Below are positions 52,210 to 61,294 of a stretch of DNA of 64,000 bases, piece after piece (position 1 is the first letter of the stretch; every line of letters starts with the position of its first letter). A program made the position numbers and the translations under genes. The DNA lies in assembly GCF_900019265.1 (NCBI RefSeq), contig NZ_CYGX02000095.1:1-64000 (forward strand), given 5' to 3'. The notes under the pieces were generated by a model. It was not told the origin of the DNA. It did no database searches and saw only the letters and a program-made list of their open reading frames with translations. The stretch comes from Paraburkholderia ribeironis (GTDB lineage: Bacteria > Pseudomonadota > Gammaproteobacteria > Burkholderiales > Burkholderiaceae).

Positions 52210-52743
52210 TCACTGCTGGGACGCCTCGGAGGGGGGCGCCACGTGCCGCACCAGCAGACTCTCGGCCTGCCCGGGCGGGCGCGCGACGCGCCGCGTTTCG
52301 CCAGTCGGACCGAAGCCGAGCGCCTCGTAAAAGCGCATTGCGGTGCGGTTGGCGTCGGCGACCCACGCGTAGATTTCCGTGGCTCCCGCGCCGGCGAGCC
52401 AGTCGCCGGCGGTGTCGACGAGCAGTTCGCCACCGCGCAGATGACGCACGGCCGGCGCCACCCACAACTCGCAGACGAACGCGCGGCGTTCCCCAGCGTT
52501 GTCGAAATGCGCTTCGATCAGCCCGGCCGGATGACCCTCGGTGTAGAGGATGAAGGTACCGACGGACGAGGACACTGCGTGCTCCACAGCGGTCGCGTCG
52601 AAACTGGCGGCGTCCGCCGACAGTGCGTCCTCGAGCGTGGCGCCGAACGCATAGGGCGCCTCCCGCAGCGACGCAGTACGTAGTTCGCGAAAAACGGCGC
52701 CTTGATCGGCGGCGATACGGCGAACAGTCAATGACGGACTCAT
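52210..52743 (-). CDS. GNAT-family N-acetyltransferase
   Basis: 177 residues, single GNAT domain that transfers acetyl from acetyl-CoA. Visible: LTVRRIAADQGAVFRELR, the strand RRAFVCELWVAPAVRHLRGG leading to the CoA loop, and IYAWVADANRTAMRFYEALGF typical of the C-terminal part. In the CoA loop the usual Q/RxxGxG/A pattern is only partly kept. Substrate unknown. Not clearly in an operon. Confidence 0.88.
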   Translation of the reverse strand: MSPSLTVRRIAADQGAVFRELRTASLREAPYAFGATLEDALSADAASFDATAVEHAVSSSVGTFILYTEGHPAGLIEAHFDNAGERRAFVCELWVAPAVRHLRGGELLVDTAGDWLAGAGATEIYAWVADANRTAMRFYEALGFGPTGETRRVARPPGQAESLLVRHVAPPSEASQQ

Positions 52744-52935
52744 GCAGACGAAAACCCTTTGAAATCCTAAGGCGTAGCTTTAACCGAACCGGCGCGCGAG
52801 TCAAATCATTATTCAACGGATGTGCCGCCGCGCCAAGCATCGACACGAGGCACGAGGCACGCGCAAGCCGGGCCGCATTTTACGCCGCCGGCATTCGCCG
52901 CAAGCTTCGGATGCCGCGTGCCGCGTGCCGCGCGC

Positions 52936-53721
52936 TCACGGCGCTTCGTAGCTGCCGGTGCCGTCCGGCCATGGCGTCAGCAGCTCATAGCCATCGTCCG
53001 TCACGGCGACCATGTGCTCCCACTGCGCCGACAGCGAGCGGTCTTTCGTGACCACGGTCCAGCCATCGCGCTGCACCGTGGTGCCGGCGCGGCCCGCGTT
53101 GATCATCGGTTCGATCGTGAAGACCATGCCCGGCTTCAGACGCACGCCCTGGCCCGGCTGTCCGTAATGCAGCACTTGCGGATCTTCGTGATAGACCTTG
53201 CCGATACCATGACCGCAGTAGTCGCGCACGATCGAGAAGCCGTCACGCTGCGCCACCTTCTGGATCGCGTGGCCGACGTCGCCGAGCGTGGCGCCGGGCT
53301 TCACTTCACGGATACCGGCGAGCATCGCCTCATAGGTTGTGTCGACCAGTTGGCGCGCCACCGTGCTCGGCTGGCCGACGCAGTACATGCGGCTGGTATC
53401 GCCGAAGTAGCCGTCCTTGATGATCGCGACGTCAATGTTGATGATGTCGCCGTCCTTCAGGATCTCGCCGCGATTCGGAATGCCGTGACACACCACCTGG
53501 TTGACCGACGTGCAGACCGTCTTCGGAAAACCCAGGTAGCCGACATTGGCCGGAATCGACTTCTGCGTGTTGACGATGTAGTCGTTGCACAGCGCGTCGA
53601 GTTCGTCGGTGGAGACGCCGGCCCTGACGTGCTCGCCGATCATTGCCAGCACATCGGCTGCGAGGCGGCCGGCAATGCGCAGCCTGGCGATGTCGTCGGA
53701 AGTCTTGTAGGTAATGGCCAT
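52936..53721 (-). CDS. map: Type I methionine aminopeptidase
   Basis: 261 residues. It removes N-terminal Met from nascent proteins. All five metal ligands are placed: Asp in NIDVAI, Asp in GYFGDTSRMY, His in GHGIGKVYHEDP, Glu in FTIEPMI, Glu in SAQWEHMVAVT. The start at ATG 53721 (MAITYKTSDD) matches the family; the longer frame to 54024 was rejected. It is not beside rpsB, so this may be one of several map genes in the genome. Confidence 0.95.
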   Translation of the reverse strand: MAITYKTSDDIARLRIAGRLAADVLAMIGEHVRAGVSTDELDALCNDYIVNTQKSIPANVGYLGFPKTVCTSVNQVVCHGIPNRGEILKDGDIINIDVAIIKDGYFGDTSRMYCVGQPSTVARQLVDTTYEAMLAGIREVKPGATLGDVGHAIQKVAQRDGFSIVRDYCGHGIGKVYHEDPQVLHYGQPGQGVRLKPGMVFTIEPMINAGRAGTTVQRDGWTVVTKDRSLSAQWEHMVAVTDDGYELLTPWPDGTGSYEAP

Positions 53722-54233
53722 GAATTCAATCGATGTGGGGCGGAGGTCATTCGAGGTTCGACGGACGCGATGGATGTTACGCCGCCGCAGACGACGCGGC
53801 GCTCCATGCTCACGCCGGCGATGGATCGGCCAATTGTACAGAGGATCGCCACCGGACCCCGGCGAAACGGGACATTCGGGCTGGCGAAACACTTGCGCGA
53901 CGGCCTCGGCGGGCATCTTGCGCACCATCTGGCGCTGCGCGCCAGCGCGAAGTTGCGCGCGGCCGGCTAGCTCGACACGACGGCCGAGCCAGACGGCACC
54001 GGCCGTATCGCGGCAACGCAGCACGGCTCAAATAATAAGGATGTCGAAGTTAAATCACTATCCACGCATCGGCTGTTGCGCGCTGACCGCGATGCAGGAG
54101 CGGCTGCGCGGCGGGGCCGGGTAGCAATACGTTCGACCACCCAGGCGATCACGGCAGCGACGGTGATGCAGCAGATCGAAGCGACGATGACGCGCGTATC
54201 GCATATCGCGCTACCGACAGACCCGGAAAAAGC
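53722..54233. other. Gene-free region between map and tRNA-Ser
   Basis: About 510 bp. A 27-codon frame at 54042-54125 has an AAGG-like site but no recognisable product. A minus-strand frame ending at 53967 contains a short hydrophobic run but no start codon with a ribosome-binding site. Neither is supported as a gene. Confidence 0.45.
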
Positions 54234-54269
54234 AAAAGCCCCGCAAGCGTTTTAACTTGCGGGGCTTTT
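54234..54269 (-). terminator. Terminator after tRNA-Ser
   Basis: A 14-bp perfect stem AAAAGCCCCGCAAG/CTTGCGGGGCTTTT with an 8-nt loop, immediately downstream of the tRNA on the minus strand. Confidence 0.92.
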
Positions 54270-54278
54270 CTATCAATC

Positions 54279-54368
54279 TGGCGGAAAGGGTGAGATTCGA
54301 ACTCACGGTACCCCTAAAGGTACACTGGATTTCGAGTCCAGCGCATTCGACCACTCTGCCACCTTTCC
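54279..54368 (-). tRNA. tRNA-Ser (anticodon CGA)
   Basis: 90 nt including an encoded CCA end. Acceptor stem GGAAAGG pairs with CCTTTCC; anticodon stem CTGGA/TCCAG encloses loop CTCGAAA with anticodon CGA, reading UCG. The long variable arm (GTGTACCTTTAGGGGTACC) is diagnostic for a class II tRNA-Ser. T-arm GTTCGAATC is present. It lies upstream of no island junction, so it is not visibly used as an integration site. Confidence 0.96.
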
Positions 54369-54615
54369 GGGGTTTCCAACTCAAAGCAGCCTGCTTGTTG
54401 CTTGACGGTGCTTCGTCAGAACCAAGCGGGTCGTTGCTTGGGAGAGAAAGATTATAGAACAGCTAAATTGGATTTCCAAGCCCCTCGCGAAAAATTTTTC
54501 GAAGAGGACTGGCAACCCAGTGCGACACGTTACGACACGACACCTCACTGCACTTCACGAAGCAGCGGGCATCACACAGCACGTCGCTGCATCAGCCCGT
54601 CAGCCCGGCATGCAA

Positions 54616-55911
54616 TCAAGCCACCGCGATTTCCAGCCGCTCCGCACCGCCAAGGTACGGCCGCAGTGCCCCCGGCACCGTCACCGAGCCGTCGGCGTTC
54701 TGGAAATTCTCCAGCACTGCCACCAGCGTGCGGCCCACCGCCAGGCCCGAGCCGTTTAGCGTATGAACCAGTTCCGGCTTGCCCTGCGCATTGCGATAAC
54801 GCGCATGCATGCGCCGCGCCTGGAACGACTCCGTGTTCGAGCAGCTAGAAATCTCGCGATACGTGTTCTGCGCGGGCACCCACACTTCGAGGTCGTAGGT
54901 CTTCGCCGCCGAGAAGCCCATGTCGCCCGTGCACAGCGTGATCACGCGATACGGCAGCTCCAGCTTCTGCAGGATCGTCTCGGCGTGGCCGACCATCTGC
55001 TCCAACGCGTCGTACGACGCTTCCGGCGCGACGATCTGCACCATCTCGACCTTGTCGAACTGATGCTGACGGATCAGGCCACGCGTGTCGCGGCCATACG
55101 AGCCCGCTTCCGAGCGGAAGCACGGCGAATGCGCGGTCAGCTTGATCGGTAGCGCGTCCGCTTCGACGATACTGTCGCGCACCGTGTTCGTCAGCGAAAT
55201 CTCCGACGTGGAGATCAGGTACTGCGTGACCGTATTCTCTTCGCCGCCCTTCTCGACGCGGAACATGTCGTCGGCGAATTTCGGCAGTTGACCGGTGCCG
55301 AAGAGAATCTCCGGATTCACGATGTACGGCGTGTAAATCTCCGTATAGCCGTGCTGTTGCGTATGCGTGTCGAGCATGAACTGCGCGAGCGCACGATGCA
55401 GCCGCGCAACCTGTCCGCGCAGCAGCGTGAAGCGCGCGCCCGAGAGCTTCGCGCCGGTTTCGAAATCGAGCCCGAGCGGCGCGCCGACATCGACGTGATC
55501 CTTCACCTCGAAATCGAACTGGCGCGGCGTGCCCCAGCGGCGCACTTCGACATTGCCGGTTTCGTCGTCGCCGACCGGCACGCTCTCGTGCGGCAGATTG
55601 GGCACGCCGAGCAGCAGGTCCAACAAACGTTTCTGGATATCGTCGAGCTTCGCGGCCGACGCCTTCATCTCGTCGCCGATGCCGCCGACTTCGGCCATCA
55701 CCGCCGAGGTGTCCTCGCCCCGCCCTTTCATCGCGCCGATCTGCTTGGACAGGCTGTTGCGGCGTGCCTGCATCTCTTCGGTACGGGTCTGGGTATCGCG
55801 GCGTTCCGCTTCGAGCGCGGTGAATGCCGCCACGTCGAGGGTAAAGCCGCGGTCGGCGAGGCGCCTGGCGACGCCATCGAGGTCTTTGCGCAGCAGCTGA
55901 ATGTCGAGCAT
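54616..55911 (-). CDS. serS: Seryl-tRNA synthetase
   Basis: 431 residues. An N-terminal coiled-coil arm (about 1-105) binds the long variable arm of tRNA-Ser. Class II catalytic motifs: motif 2 CFRSEAGSYGRDTRGLIRQHQFDKVE and motif 3 LNGSGLAVGRTLVAVLEN (given in part), with TSEISLTN between. It charges tRNA-Ser (and Sec). Start at ATG 55911 (MLDIQLLRKD), the family start. A tRNA-Ser gene lies just downstream on the same strand. Confidence 0.97.
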   Translation of the reverse strand: MLDIQLLRKDLDGVARRLADRGFTLDVAAFTALEAERRDTQTRTEEMQARRNSLSKQIGAMKGRGEDTSAVMAEVGGIGDEMKASAAKLDDIQKRLLDLLLGVPNLPHESVPVGDDETGNVEVRRWGTPRQFDFEVKDHVDVGAPLGLDFETGAKLSGARFTLLRGQVARLHRALAQFMLDTHTQQHGYTEIYTPYIVNPEILFGTGQLPKFADDMFRVEKGGEENTVTQYLISTSEISLTNTVRDSIVEADALPIKLTAHSPCFRSEAGSYGRDTRGLIRQHQFDKVEMVQIVAPEASYDALEQMVGHAETILQKLELPYRVITLCTGDMGFSAAKTYDLEVWVPAQNTYREISSCSNTESFQARRMHARYRNAQGKPELVHTLNGSGLAVGRTLVAVLENFQNADGSVTVPGALRPYLGGAERLEIAVA

Positions 55912-56050
55912 GGGATGGGACGGGTGTTCGTTGTATGAAGAGGGGATTTTAGCGCACCGGCGCATGCGGCCGGTGGGTTGGATGGTCGACGCATGCGGAT
56001 TGCCGGTGGCGCCGTGCGCCGCCATGCGATCTCATGCGCCGGAGCAAGGC

Positions 56051-57364
56051 TCAGCCTTTCTTCGGCTTGTTCTCGCTGCGCCATTGCGCGTCCAGTTCGG
56101 CCAGACGCGCCAGCTTGTCGCCGATCTTGCCTTCGAGACCGCGTGGCGTCGGCTGGTACCAGTGCGGCTCACGCATGTTGTCGGGCAGATAGGTTTCACC
56201 GGCCGCGTATGCATCGGGCTCGTCGTGCGCGTAGCGGTAATCGTGGCCGTAGCCCAGCTCTTTCATCAGCCTGGTCGGCGCATTGCGCAGATGCACCGGC
56301 ACCCCGCGCGACTGGTCCTTGCTGACGAAGCGGCGCGCTTCGTTATACGCGTTGTATCCGGCGTTCGACTTCGGCGCGACCGCCAGATAGATGATCGCCT
56401 GCGCCAGCGCCAGTTCGCCTTCCGGCGTGCCGAGGCGTTCGTAGGTTTCGGCGGCGTCGAGCGCGATGCGCGCGGCGCGCGGATCGGCGAGCCCGATGTC
56501 CTCCCACGCCATGCGCACGATACGCCGCGCCAGGTAGCGCGGGTCCACGCCGCCGTCGAGCATCCGGCAGAACCAGTACAGCGCGCCGTCCGGGTTGCTG
56601 CCGCGCACCGATTTATGCAGCGCGCTGATCTGGTCGTAGAAGGCGTCGCCGCCTTTGTCGAAGCGGCGCAGATTTTCCGCGAGCGCGCTGCCGAGCAATG
56701 CACCGTTGATCTCGGTCGTGTTTTGCCGCGCCGCTGCACGCGCGACGATCTCGAGGTTGTTCAGCAGCTTGCGGCCGTCGCCGTCGGCCGAGCCGATCAG
56801 CGCGTCGCGCGCTTCGTCGGTGAACGTGAGGCCGCCCAGTTCCTGCTGCGCACGGTCCAGCAGTTCGCGCTGCTCGTCGTCGGTGAGGCTTTTGAGCACG
56901 TAGACCGCGGCTCGCGAGAGCAACGCGCTGTTCACCTCGAACGACGGATTCTCGGTGGTCGCGCCGACGAACACGAACAGCCCCGACTCGACGTGCGGCA
57001 AGAACGCGTCCTGCTGGCTCTTGTTGAAGCGATGCACTTCGTCGACGAACATCAGCGTCTGACGGCCATTCGCGCGATGAATCTGCGCGGTCTCGACCGC
57101 TTCGCGGATATCCTTCACGCCCGAGAGCACCGCGGATAACGCGATGAATTCGGCGTGAAACGCATCGGCCATGAGCCGCGCGAGCGTGGTCTTGCCGACG
57201 CCGGGCGGGCCCCAGAGGATCATCGAATGGGCTTCGCCGGACTCGAACGCGACCCGCAGCGGCTTGTTCGGGCCGAGCAGGTGCGTCTGACCGATCACTT
57301 CGTCGATATTGCGGGGCCGCAGGCGTTCGGCGAGCGGAACATTGGCACGGGTTTCTTCAAACAT
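56051..57364 (-). CDS. rarA: Replication-associated recombination protein A (RarA/MgsA)
   Basis: 437 residues, AAA+ clamp-loader-like ATPase that acts at stalled replication forks. Visible: LAERLRPRNIDEVIGQTHLL, Walker A GPPGVGKTTLA, Walker B LMFVDEVHRFNKSQQD, sensor GATTENPSFEVNSALLSRA, and the C-terminal tetramerisation domain (RRIVRMAWEDIGLADPRA, YLAVAPKSNAGYNAY). The ATG at 57364 (MFEETRANVPL) is the family start; the frame upstream runs through a 9-nt tandem repeat and encodes a DQT/DHM polymer, so it was rejected. serS follows on the same strand. Confidence 0.95.
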   Translation of the reverse strand: MFEETRANVPLAERLRPRNIDEVIGQTHLLGPNKPLRVAFESGEAHSMILWGPPGVGKTTLARLMADAFHAEFIALSAVLSGVKDIREAVETAQIHRANGRQTLMFVDEVHRFNKSQQDAFLPHVESGLFVFVGATTENPSFEVNSALLSRAAVYVLKSLTDDEQRELLDRAQQELGGLTFTDEARDALIGSADGDGRKLLNNLEIVARAAARQNTTEINGALLGSALAENLRRFDKGGDAFYDQISALHKSVRGSNPDGALYWFCRMLDGGVDPRYLARRIVRMAWEDIGLADPRAARIALDAAETYERLGTPEGELALAQAIIYLAVAPKSNAGYNAYNEARRFVSKDQSRGVPVHLRNAPTRLMKELGYGHDYRYAHDEPDAYAAGETYLPDNMREPHWYQPTPRGLEGKIGDKLARLAELDAQWRSENKPKKG

Positions 57365-57399
57365 GACGTTTTGGGGATAATCTCGGCTTTTGCGGACGC

Positions 57400-57489
57400 G
57401 GTCCGTGTGGTCCATATGATCCATGTGGTCCGTTTGGTCCGTTTGGTCCGTTTGGTCCATAGGTTCCGTGTGGTCCTTGCGGTCCGTGT
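57400..57489. repeat. Nonanucleotide tandem repeat (GGTCCGTTT)
   Basis: Ten 9-nt units, three of them identical GGTCCGTTT copies, the rest variants such as GGTCCGTGT and GGTCCATAT. It lies in the divergent gap between rarA and an NCS1 permease gene (57365-57661), 36 nt upstream of the rarA start, so it could affect expression. Confidence 0.93.
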
Positions 57490-57661
57490 AATGGCGGCGT
57501 GCTGTCGGATGAGCGCAAAGCCGGCACGCGACGCGCGGGCAACGTCCCGCATTATGACAGCGACGGCGGCCGGACGATGGCCGCGTCGATCGACGCGCAA
57601 GAACCGCACCGCAAACGATTCAGCAAGCAACAGCAACAGGGACAAGAAGGGACCAGACCAG

Positions 57662-58978
57662 ATGGCACAAGATCCACTCGCCGGCGACGCCGGTTCCACC
57701 TACGCGCCGCTCAAGCCGGTGCCCGACGCGCGTCGCGCATTCCGCACCGGCGACGCGTTCGCGCTGTGGTTTTCACTCGGCATCGGCCTCCTGGTCGCGC
57801 AGGCCGGCGCACTGCTGGTGCCTGGGCTGTCACTGCCGCATGCGTTGCTGGCGATCGTGATCGGCAGCGTGATCGGCGTGATGCTGCTCGCGCTGGCCGG
57901 CGTGATCGGCACGGACACCGGGCTCGCCGCGATGTCGTCGCTGCGTCCGACGCTCGGCGTGCGCGGCGCGTCGGTGCCGGCGGTACTCAACGCGGTGCAG
58001 CTGGTCGGCTGGGGTTCGTTCGAAGTGATCGTGATGCGCGATTCCGCCGACGCCCTCGCCAAACAGGCGTTCGGCCTCTCGATGCCATTGATCTGGACCG
58101 TGGCGTTCGGCCTGCTCGCGACGCTGCTGGCAATCAGCGGCCCGCTGTCGTTCGTGCGGCGCTTTCTGCGCACCTGGGGCATCTGGCTGCTGCTCGCGGG
58201 CGCGCTGTGGCTCACGTGGAATCTGCTCGCGCGCCACAACCTCGCCGAACTGATGCGCCGGCCGGGCACGGGCGAGATGTCGTTCGGCGGTGCGATCGAC
58301 CTGGTGGTGGCGATGCCGTTGTCGTGGCTGCCGCTGATCGCCGACTACACCCGCTTCGGCCGACGCGCCGGCGAGACGTTCCGGGGCACGCTGCTCGGCT
58401 ATGGCATCGCCAATATCTGGTTCTACGCGCTCGGTGCGATCTACGGCCTCGCGGCCGGCGGCGGCGATGCGCTGCTGACCGGCGCGCTCGCGCAAGCTGG
58501 CGGCGGCTTCGCGTTGCTGCTGATCCTGATCGACGAAATCGACAACGCGTTCGCCGACATCCACTCGGCGGCCGTTTCGACCGGCACGTTCTGGACGCGC
58601 GGCAGCGTGCCGATGCTGTCGGCGGCGTTCGGCGCGCTGTGCACGCTGATTGCGCTGCTGGTGCCGATGGCGAAGTATCAGAACTTCCTGCTGCTGATCG
58701 GCTCGGTGTTCGCGCCGCTGTTCGGCGTGGTGCTGATGGATCACTTCATCGTGCGCAAGCGCCGCATCGAAGCCGCCGTGCTCGCCGACGTGCGCGGCCG
58801 CTATGGCTTTTCGGGCGGCTGGCATCTGAGCGCGTTCATCGCGTGGGCGATCGGCATCGCCGCGTACCAGGTGATCAATCAATGGCTGCCGAATCTCGGC
58901 GCGACGCTGCCGTCGCTGGCGATTGGTGCCGTGGGTTATCTCGCGTTCGTGTCGGCGCGCAAGACCGCATACGCATGA
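57662..58978 (+). CDS. NCS1-family permease (CytX/CodB-like)
   Basis: 438 residues with 12 predicted membrane helices, nucleobase:cation symporter-1 family. FALWFSLGIGLLVAQAGALL, AAMSSLRPTLGVRGAS, NAVQLVGWGSFEVIVM and PLSWLPLIADYTRFGRRAG are family-typical. Relatives carry cytosine, hydroxymethylpyrimidine (CytX) or other small N-compounds. Its neighbours are a ureohydrolase and a LysR regulator, as in the guanidinobutyrate locus of Pseudomonas, so a guanidino compound is a plausible substrate here; that is inference. Confidence 0.88.
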   Translation: MAQDPLAGDAGSTYAPLKPVPDARRAFRTGDAFALWFSLGIGLLVAQAGALLVPGLSLPHALLAIVIGSVIGVMLLALAGVIGTDTGLAAMSSLRPTLGVRGASVPAVLNAVQLVGWGSFEVIVMRDSADALAKQAFGLSMPLIWTVAFGLLATLLAISGPLSFVRRFLRTWGIWLLLAGALWLTWNLLARHNLAELMRRPGTGEMSFGGAIDLVVAMPLSWLPLIADYTRFGRRAGETFRGTLLGYGIANIWFYALGAIYGLAAGGGDALLTGALAQAGGGFALLLILIDEIDNAFADIHSAAVSTGTFWTRGSVPMLSAAFGALCTLIALLVPMAKYQNFLLLIGSVFAPLFGVVLMDHFIVRKRRIEAAVLADVRGRYGFSGGWHLSAFIAWAIGIAAYQVINQWLPNLGATLPSLAIGAVGYLAFVSARKTAYA

Positions 58979-59031
58979 TCTGTTCGACTTGAGGGCGCTG
59001 TCTTCGACTTGCGCGCGCTCACATCAGAAAC

Positions 59032-59061
59032 GGAAAAAGCCTGCATTTGCAGGCTTTTTCC
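59032..59061. terminator. Bidirectional terminator, permease and ureohydrolase
   Basis: A 14-bp perfect stem GGAAAAAGCCTGCA/TGCAGGCTTTTTCC with a 2-nt loop between two convergent genes. Confidence 0.92.
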
Positions 59062-59119
59062 GTTCATGCATCACTGTGACGCGTGACACACCACGCGTCA
59101 CCTCGTAGCGCGGCCCGGC

Positions 59120-60109
59120 TCAGCGCGTGGCGGTCCGATACTCGACACCCGGCAGCACGCACAGCAATTCGAACGCGAGATTCGCGCCGAGCAGCGCGGT
59201 CGTACCGAACGGATCGTACGGCGGTGCGACCTCGACCAGATCGCCGCCGACGATGTTCAACCCGCGCGCCCCGCGAATGATTTCCAGCGCCTGCGGTACC
59301 GTCAGCCCGGCGATTTCCGGCGTGCCCGTCCCAGGCGCGAACGCTGGATCGATGCCGTCGATGTCGAACGTGATGTACACCGGAGCGTCGCCCATCCGTT
59401 CGCGCACACGCGCCATCAACGGCGCAAGCGACTGGTTCCAGCACGCTTCGGCTTGCACGACCTCGAAGCCCTGATCGCGGCACCAGTCGAAGTCTTCCGC
59501 CGCGTAGCCGGTGCCGCGCAAACCAATCTGCACGACGCGCTCGCAATCCAGCAAGCCCTCTTCCACCGCGCGGCGAAACGGCGTGCCGTGGGCGATCTTC
59601 TCGCCCATCATCGTGTCGTTGACGTCGGCGTGCGCATCGACGTGAATCAGGCCGACCTTGCCATGCTTGCGATGGATCGCGCGCAGGATCGGCAGCGCGA
59701 TGGTGTGATCGCCGCCCAGCGTGATCGGCTTGCAATCGTGCTGGAGGATTTCGTCGTAAGCGGTTTCGATCCGCGCGATCGAATCGTGCAGGTTGTACGG
59801 ATTGATCGCGACATCGCCGAGATCGGCCACGCGCAGCGAATCGAACGGCGCCGCACGCGTGGCCATGTTGTACGGGCGCAGCAGCACCGATTCGCTGCGA
59901 ATCTGGCGCGGCCCGAAACGCGCGCCGGTGCGGTTCGACGTGCCGAGATCGAACGGCACGCCGACGAAGCATGCGTCGAACCCCTGGGCCGAGCCGACGT
60001 TCGGCAGGCGCATCATCGTCGCGATGCCGCCGCAACGCGGCATCGCATTGCCGGACAGCGGTTGCGGCCGCTCGCCGGCCTCGGGGGAAATGAAGGAAGA
60101 GGTTTTCAT
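59120..60109 (-). CDS. Ureohydrolase: guanidinobutyrase or agmatinase family
   Basis: 329 residues. Arginase/agmatinase fold with the binuclear Mn site: LGGDHTIALP (His), HVDAHADVND (Asp-His-Asp) and ITFDIDGIDPAFAPGTGTPE (two Asp). It hydrolyses a guanidino compound to urea plus an amine. Agmatinase (SpeB) and guanidinobutyrase (GbuA) cannot be told apart by eye; the divergent LysR gene and nearby NCS1 permease favour GbuA, because that trio is known in Pseudomonas aeruginosa. ATG 60109 chosen; the extended frame to 60292 crosses the promoter palindrome. Confidence 0.9.
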   Translation of the reverse strand: MKTSSFISPEAGERPQPLSGNAMPRCGGIATMMRLPNVGSAQGFDACFVGVPFDLGTSNRTGARFGPRQIRSESVLLRPYNMATRAAPFDSLRVADLGDVAINPYNLHDSIARIETAYDEILQHDCKPITLGGDHTIALPILRAIHRKHGKVGLIHVDAHADVNDTMMGEKIAHGTPFRRAVEEGLLDCERVVQIGLRGTGYAAEDFDWCRDQGFEVVQAEACWNQSLAPLMARVRERMGDAPVYITFDIDGIDPAFAPGTGTPEIAGLTVPQALEIIRGARGLNIVGGDLVEVAPPYDPFGTTALLGANLAFELLCVLPGVEYRTATR

Positions 60110-60250
60110 CGTGACTCGGCAATGAAAGATGCGGTACGCGGAAGTGCCCGCGCGGACCGGCCGAAACGCCGTGTAAAACAGCACTCGGTCGGACAAACTT
60201 TGATTCTTGAGCCGTTTGCCTGGAGTTAAAATAGCGGCGCGACGAACTTC

Positions 60251-60270
60251 ACATCGATTTATATCGATGT
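60251..60270. promoter_or_regulatory. Palindromic operator between ureohydrolase and LysR genes
   Basis: ACATCGAT (60251-60258) and ATCGATGT (60263-60270) form a perfect 8-bp inverted repeat around TTAT, 10 nt before the LysR start. It contains a T-N11-A core (ATCGAT, 4 nt, ATCGAT), as expected of a LysR-type regulator site in a divergent promoter. Confidence 0.75.
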
Positions 60271-60280
60271 ATGCTGACGT

Positions 60281-61201
60281 ATGTTCTCCCAACTCACCGA
60301 CCTCGACCTGCGACTGATCCGCGTCTTTCTCGCTATTGTCGACGCGGGCGGCATCACGCCGGCTCAGGCGACGCTGAACATCGGCCAGTCGACTATCAGC
60401 ACCCAGCTCGCCACGCTCGAAACGCGGCTGGGCTACCGGCTGTGCGAGCGCGGCCGCGCCGGCTTCAACCTGAGCGCGCGTGGCGAGCAGTTCGTCGACG
60501 CCGCTCGCGCGCTGCTGTCAGCCGTCGATACGTTCGGCATGCAGGTACGCAACGTCGGCCGCAAGCTGGTCGGCACGCTCGACATCGGCATGATCGGGCA
60601 CACGCCGATGTCGGCCAGCGCGCGCATCAGCGACGCGATCGGCCGCTTTCGCGCACGCGACCAGTCGGTGCGTTTTTCGATTCTGGTGCGCTCGCCGGGC
60701 GAGCTCGAAGAGTTGCTGCTCAATGGCCGGATCCAGATCGGCATTGGCTATTTCTGGCATCGCGTGCCTTCGCTCGAATACACCGAGGTGTTCGCCGAGG
60801 ATCAGTTCGCTTATTGCGCGAAAGGGCATCCGCTGTTCGCCCAGGCGGGCAAGGTGACGGCCGACGCGGCTGCGCAACATGAATGGGCGTGGCGCAGCTA
60901 TCCGGTGCCCGAAGCCGAGAGTTCGAGCCCGCCGCGCAACGTCACCGCCGTCGCGGACAACATGGAAGCGGTCGCGATGCTGGTGCTGTCCGGACATCAC
61001 CTCGGCTATTTGCCGGCGCATTTCGCGGCGCCGTTCGTCGCGCAAGGGTTGCTCGCCGCGTTGAATCCGGCGCGGATGCGCTACCGCGTCGCGTTTCATA
61101 TGGTCACGCGGGCGCGGCCGCATCGCACGGATATCGTCGCGGCGTTCATCGACGACATGAAGGCCGCACACGCAGCACCGATGCGCGACGTCGACGCGTA
61201 G
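60281..61201 (+). CDS. LysR-family transcriptional regulator
   Basis: 306 residues. N-terminal winged helix-turn-helix (LRLIRVFLAIVDAGGITPAQ, QSTISTQLATLETRLG, GEQFVDAARALL) and a C-terminal type 2 periplasmic-binding-like effector domain (LVGTLDIGMIG, QIGIGYFWHRVPSLEYTEV). It diverges from the ureohydrolase gene with a palindrome in between, so it probably activates that gene and represses itself, with a guanidino compound as inducer (inference from the GbuR case). Confidence 0.93.
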   Translation: MFSQLTDLDLRLIRVFLAIVDAGGITPAQATLNIGQSTISTQLATLETRLGYRLCERGRAGFNLSARGEQFVDAARALLSAVDTFGMQVRNVGRKLVGTLDIGMIGHTPMSASARISDAIGRFRARDQSVRFSILVRSPGELEELLLNGRIQIGIGYFWHRVPSLEYTEVFAEDQFAYCAKGHPLFAQAGKVTADAAAQHEWAWRSYPVPEAESSSPPRNVTAVADNMEAVAMLVLSGHHLGYLPAHFAAPFVAQGLLAALNPARMRYRVAFHMVTRARPHRTDIVAAFIDDMKAAHAAPMRDVDA

Positions 61202-61241
61202 CGCACGCAAAACGCACGGCGGCAATCGGTCCGCGATAAAA

Positions 61242-61267
61242 AAAACCGCGCTCGAAAGCGCGGTTTT
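61242..61267. terminator. Terminator between LysR gene and lolA
   Basis: An 11-bp stem AAAACCGCGCT/AGCGCGGTTTT with a CGAA tetraloop, A- and T-rich flanks, convergent genes on both sides. Confidence 0.92.
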
Positions 61268-61294
61268 CTTGCCAGTCGCACTACGCCGACAGCC

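Noticed and set aside
53967..54152. Minus-strand frame with a hydrophobic run near the tRNA gene
   Set aside because: No credible start or ribosome-binding site, and the remainder is low complexity.
54279..54368. tRNA-Ser as island attachment site
   Set aside because: Flanks are core genes (map, serS) on both sides and no repeat of the tRNA 3' end or integrase is seen nearby.
57365..57460. N-terminal extension of RarA
   Set aside because: The extra 32 residues are a DQT/DHM polymer read from a 9-nt repeat; the family starts at MFEETRANV.
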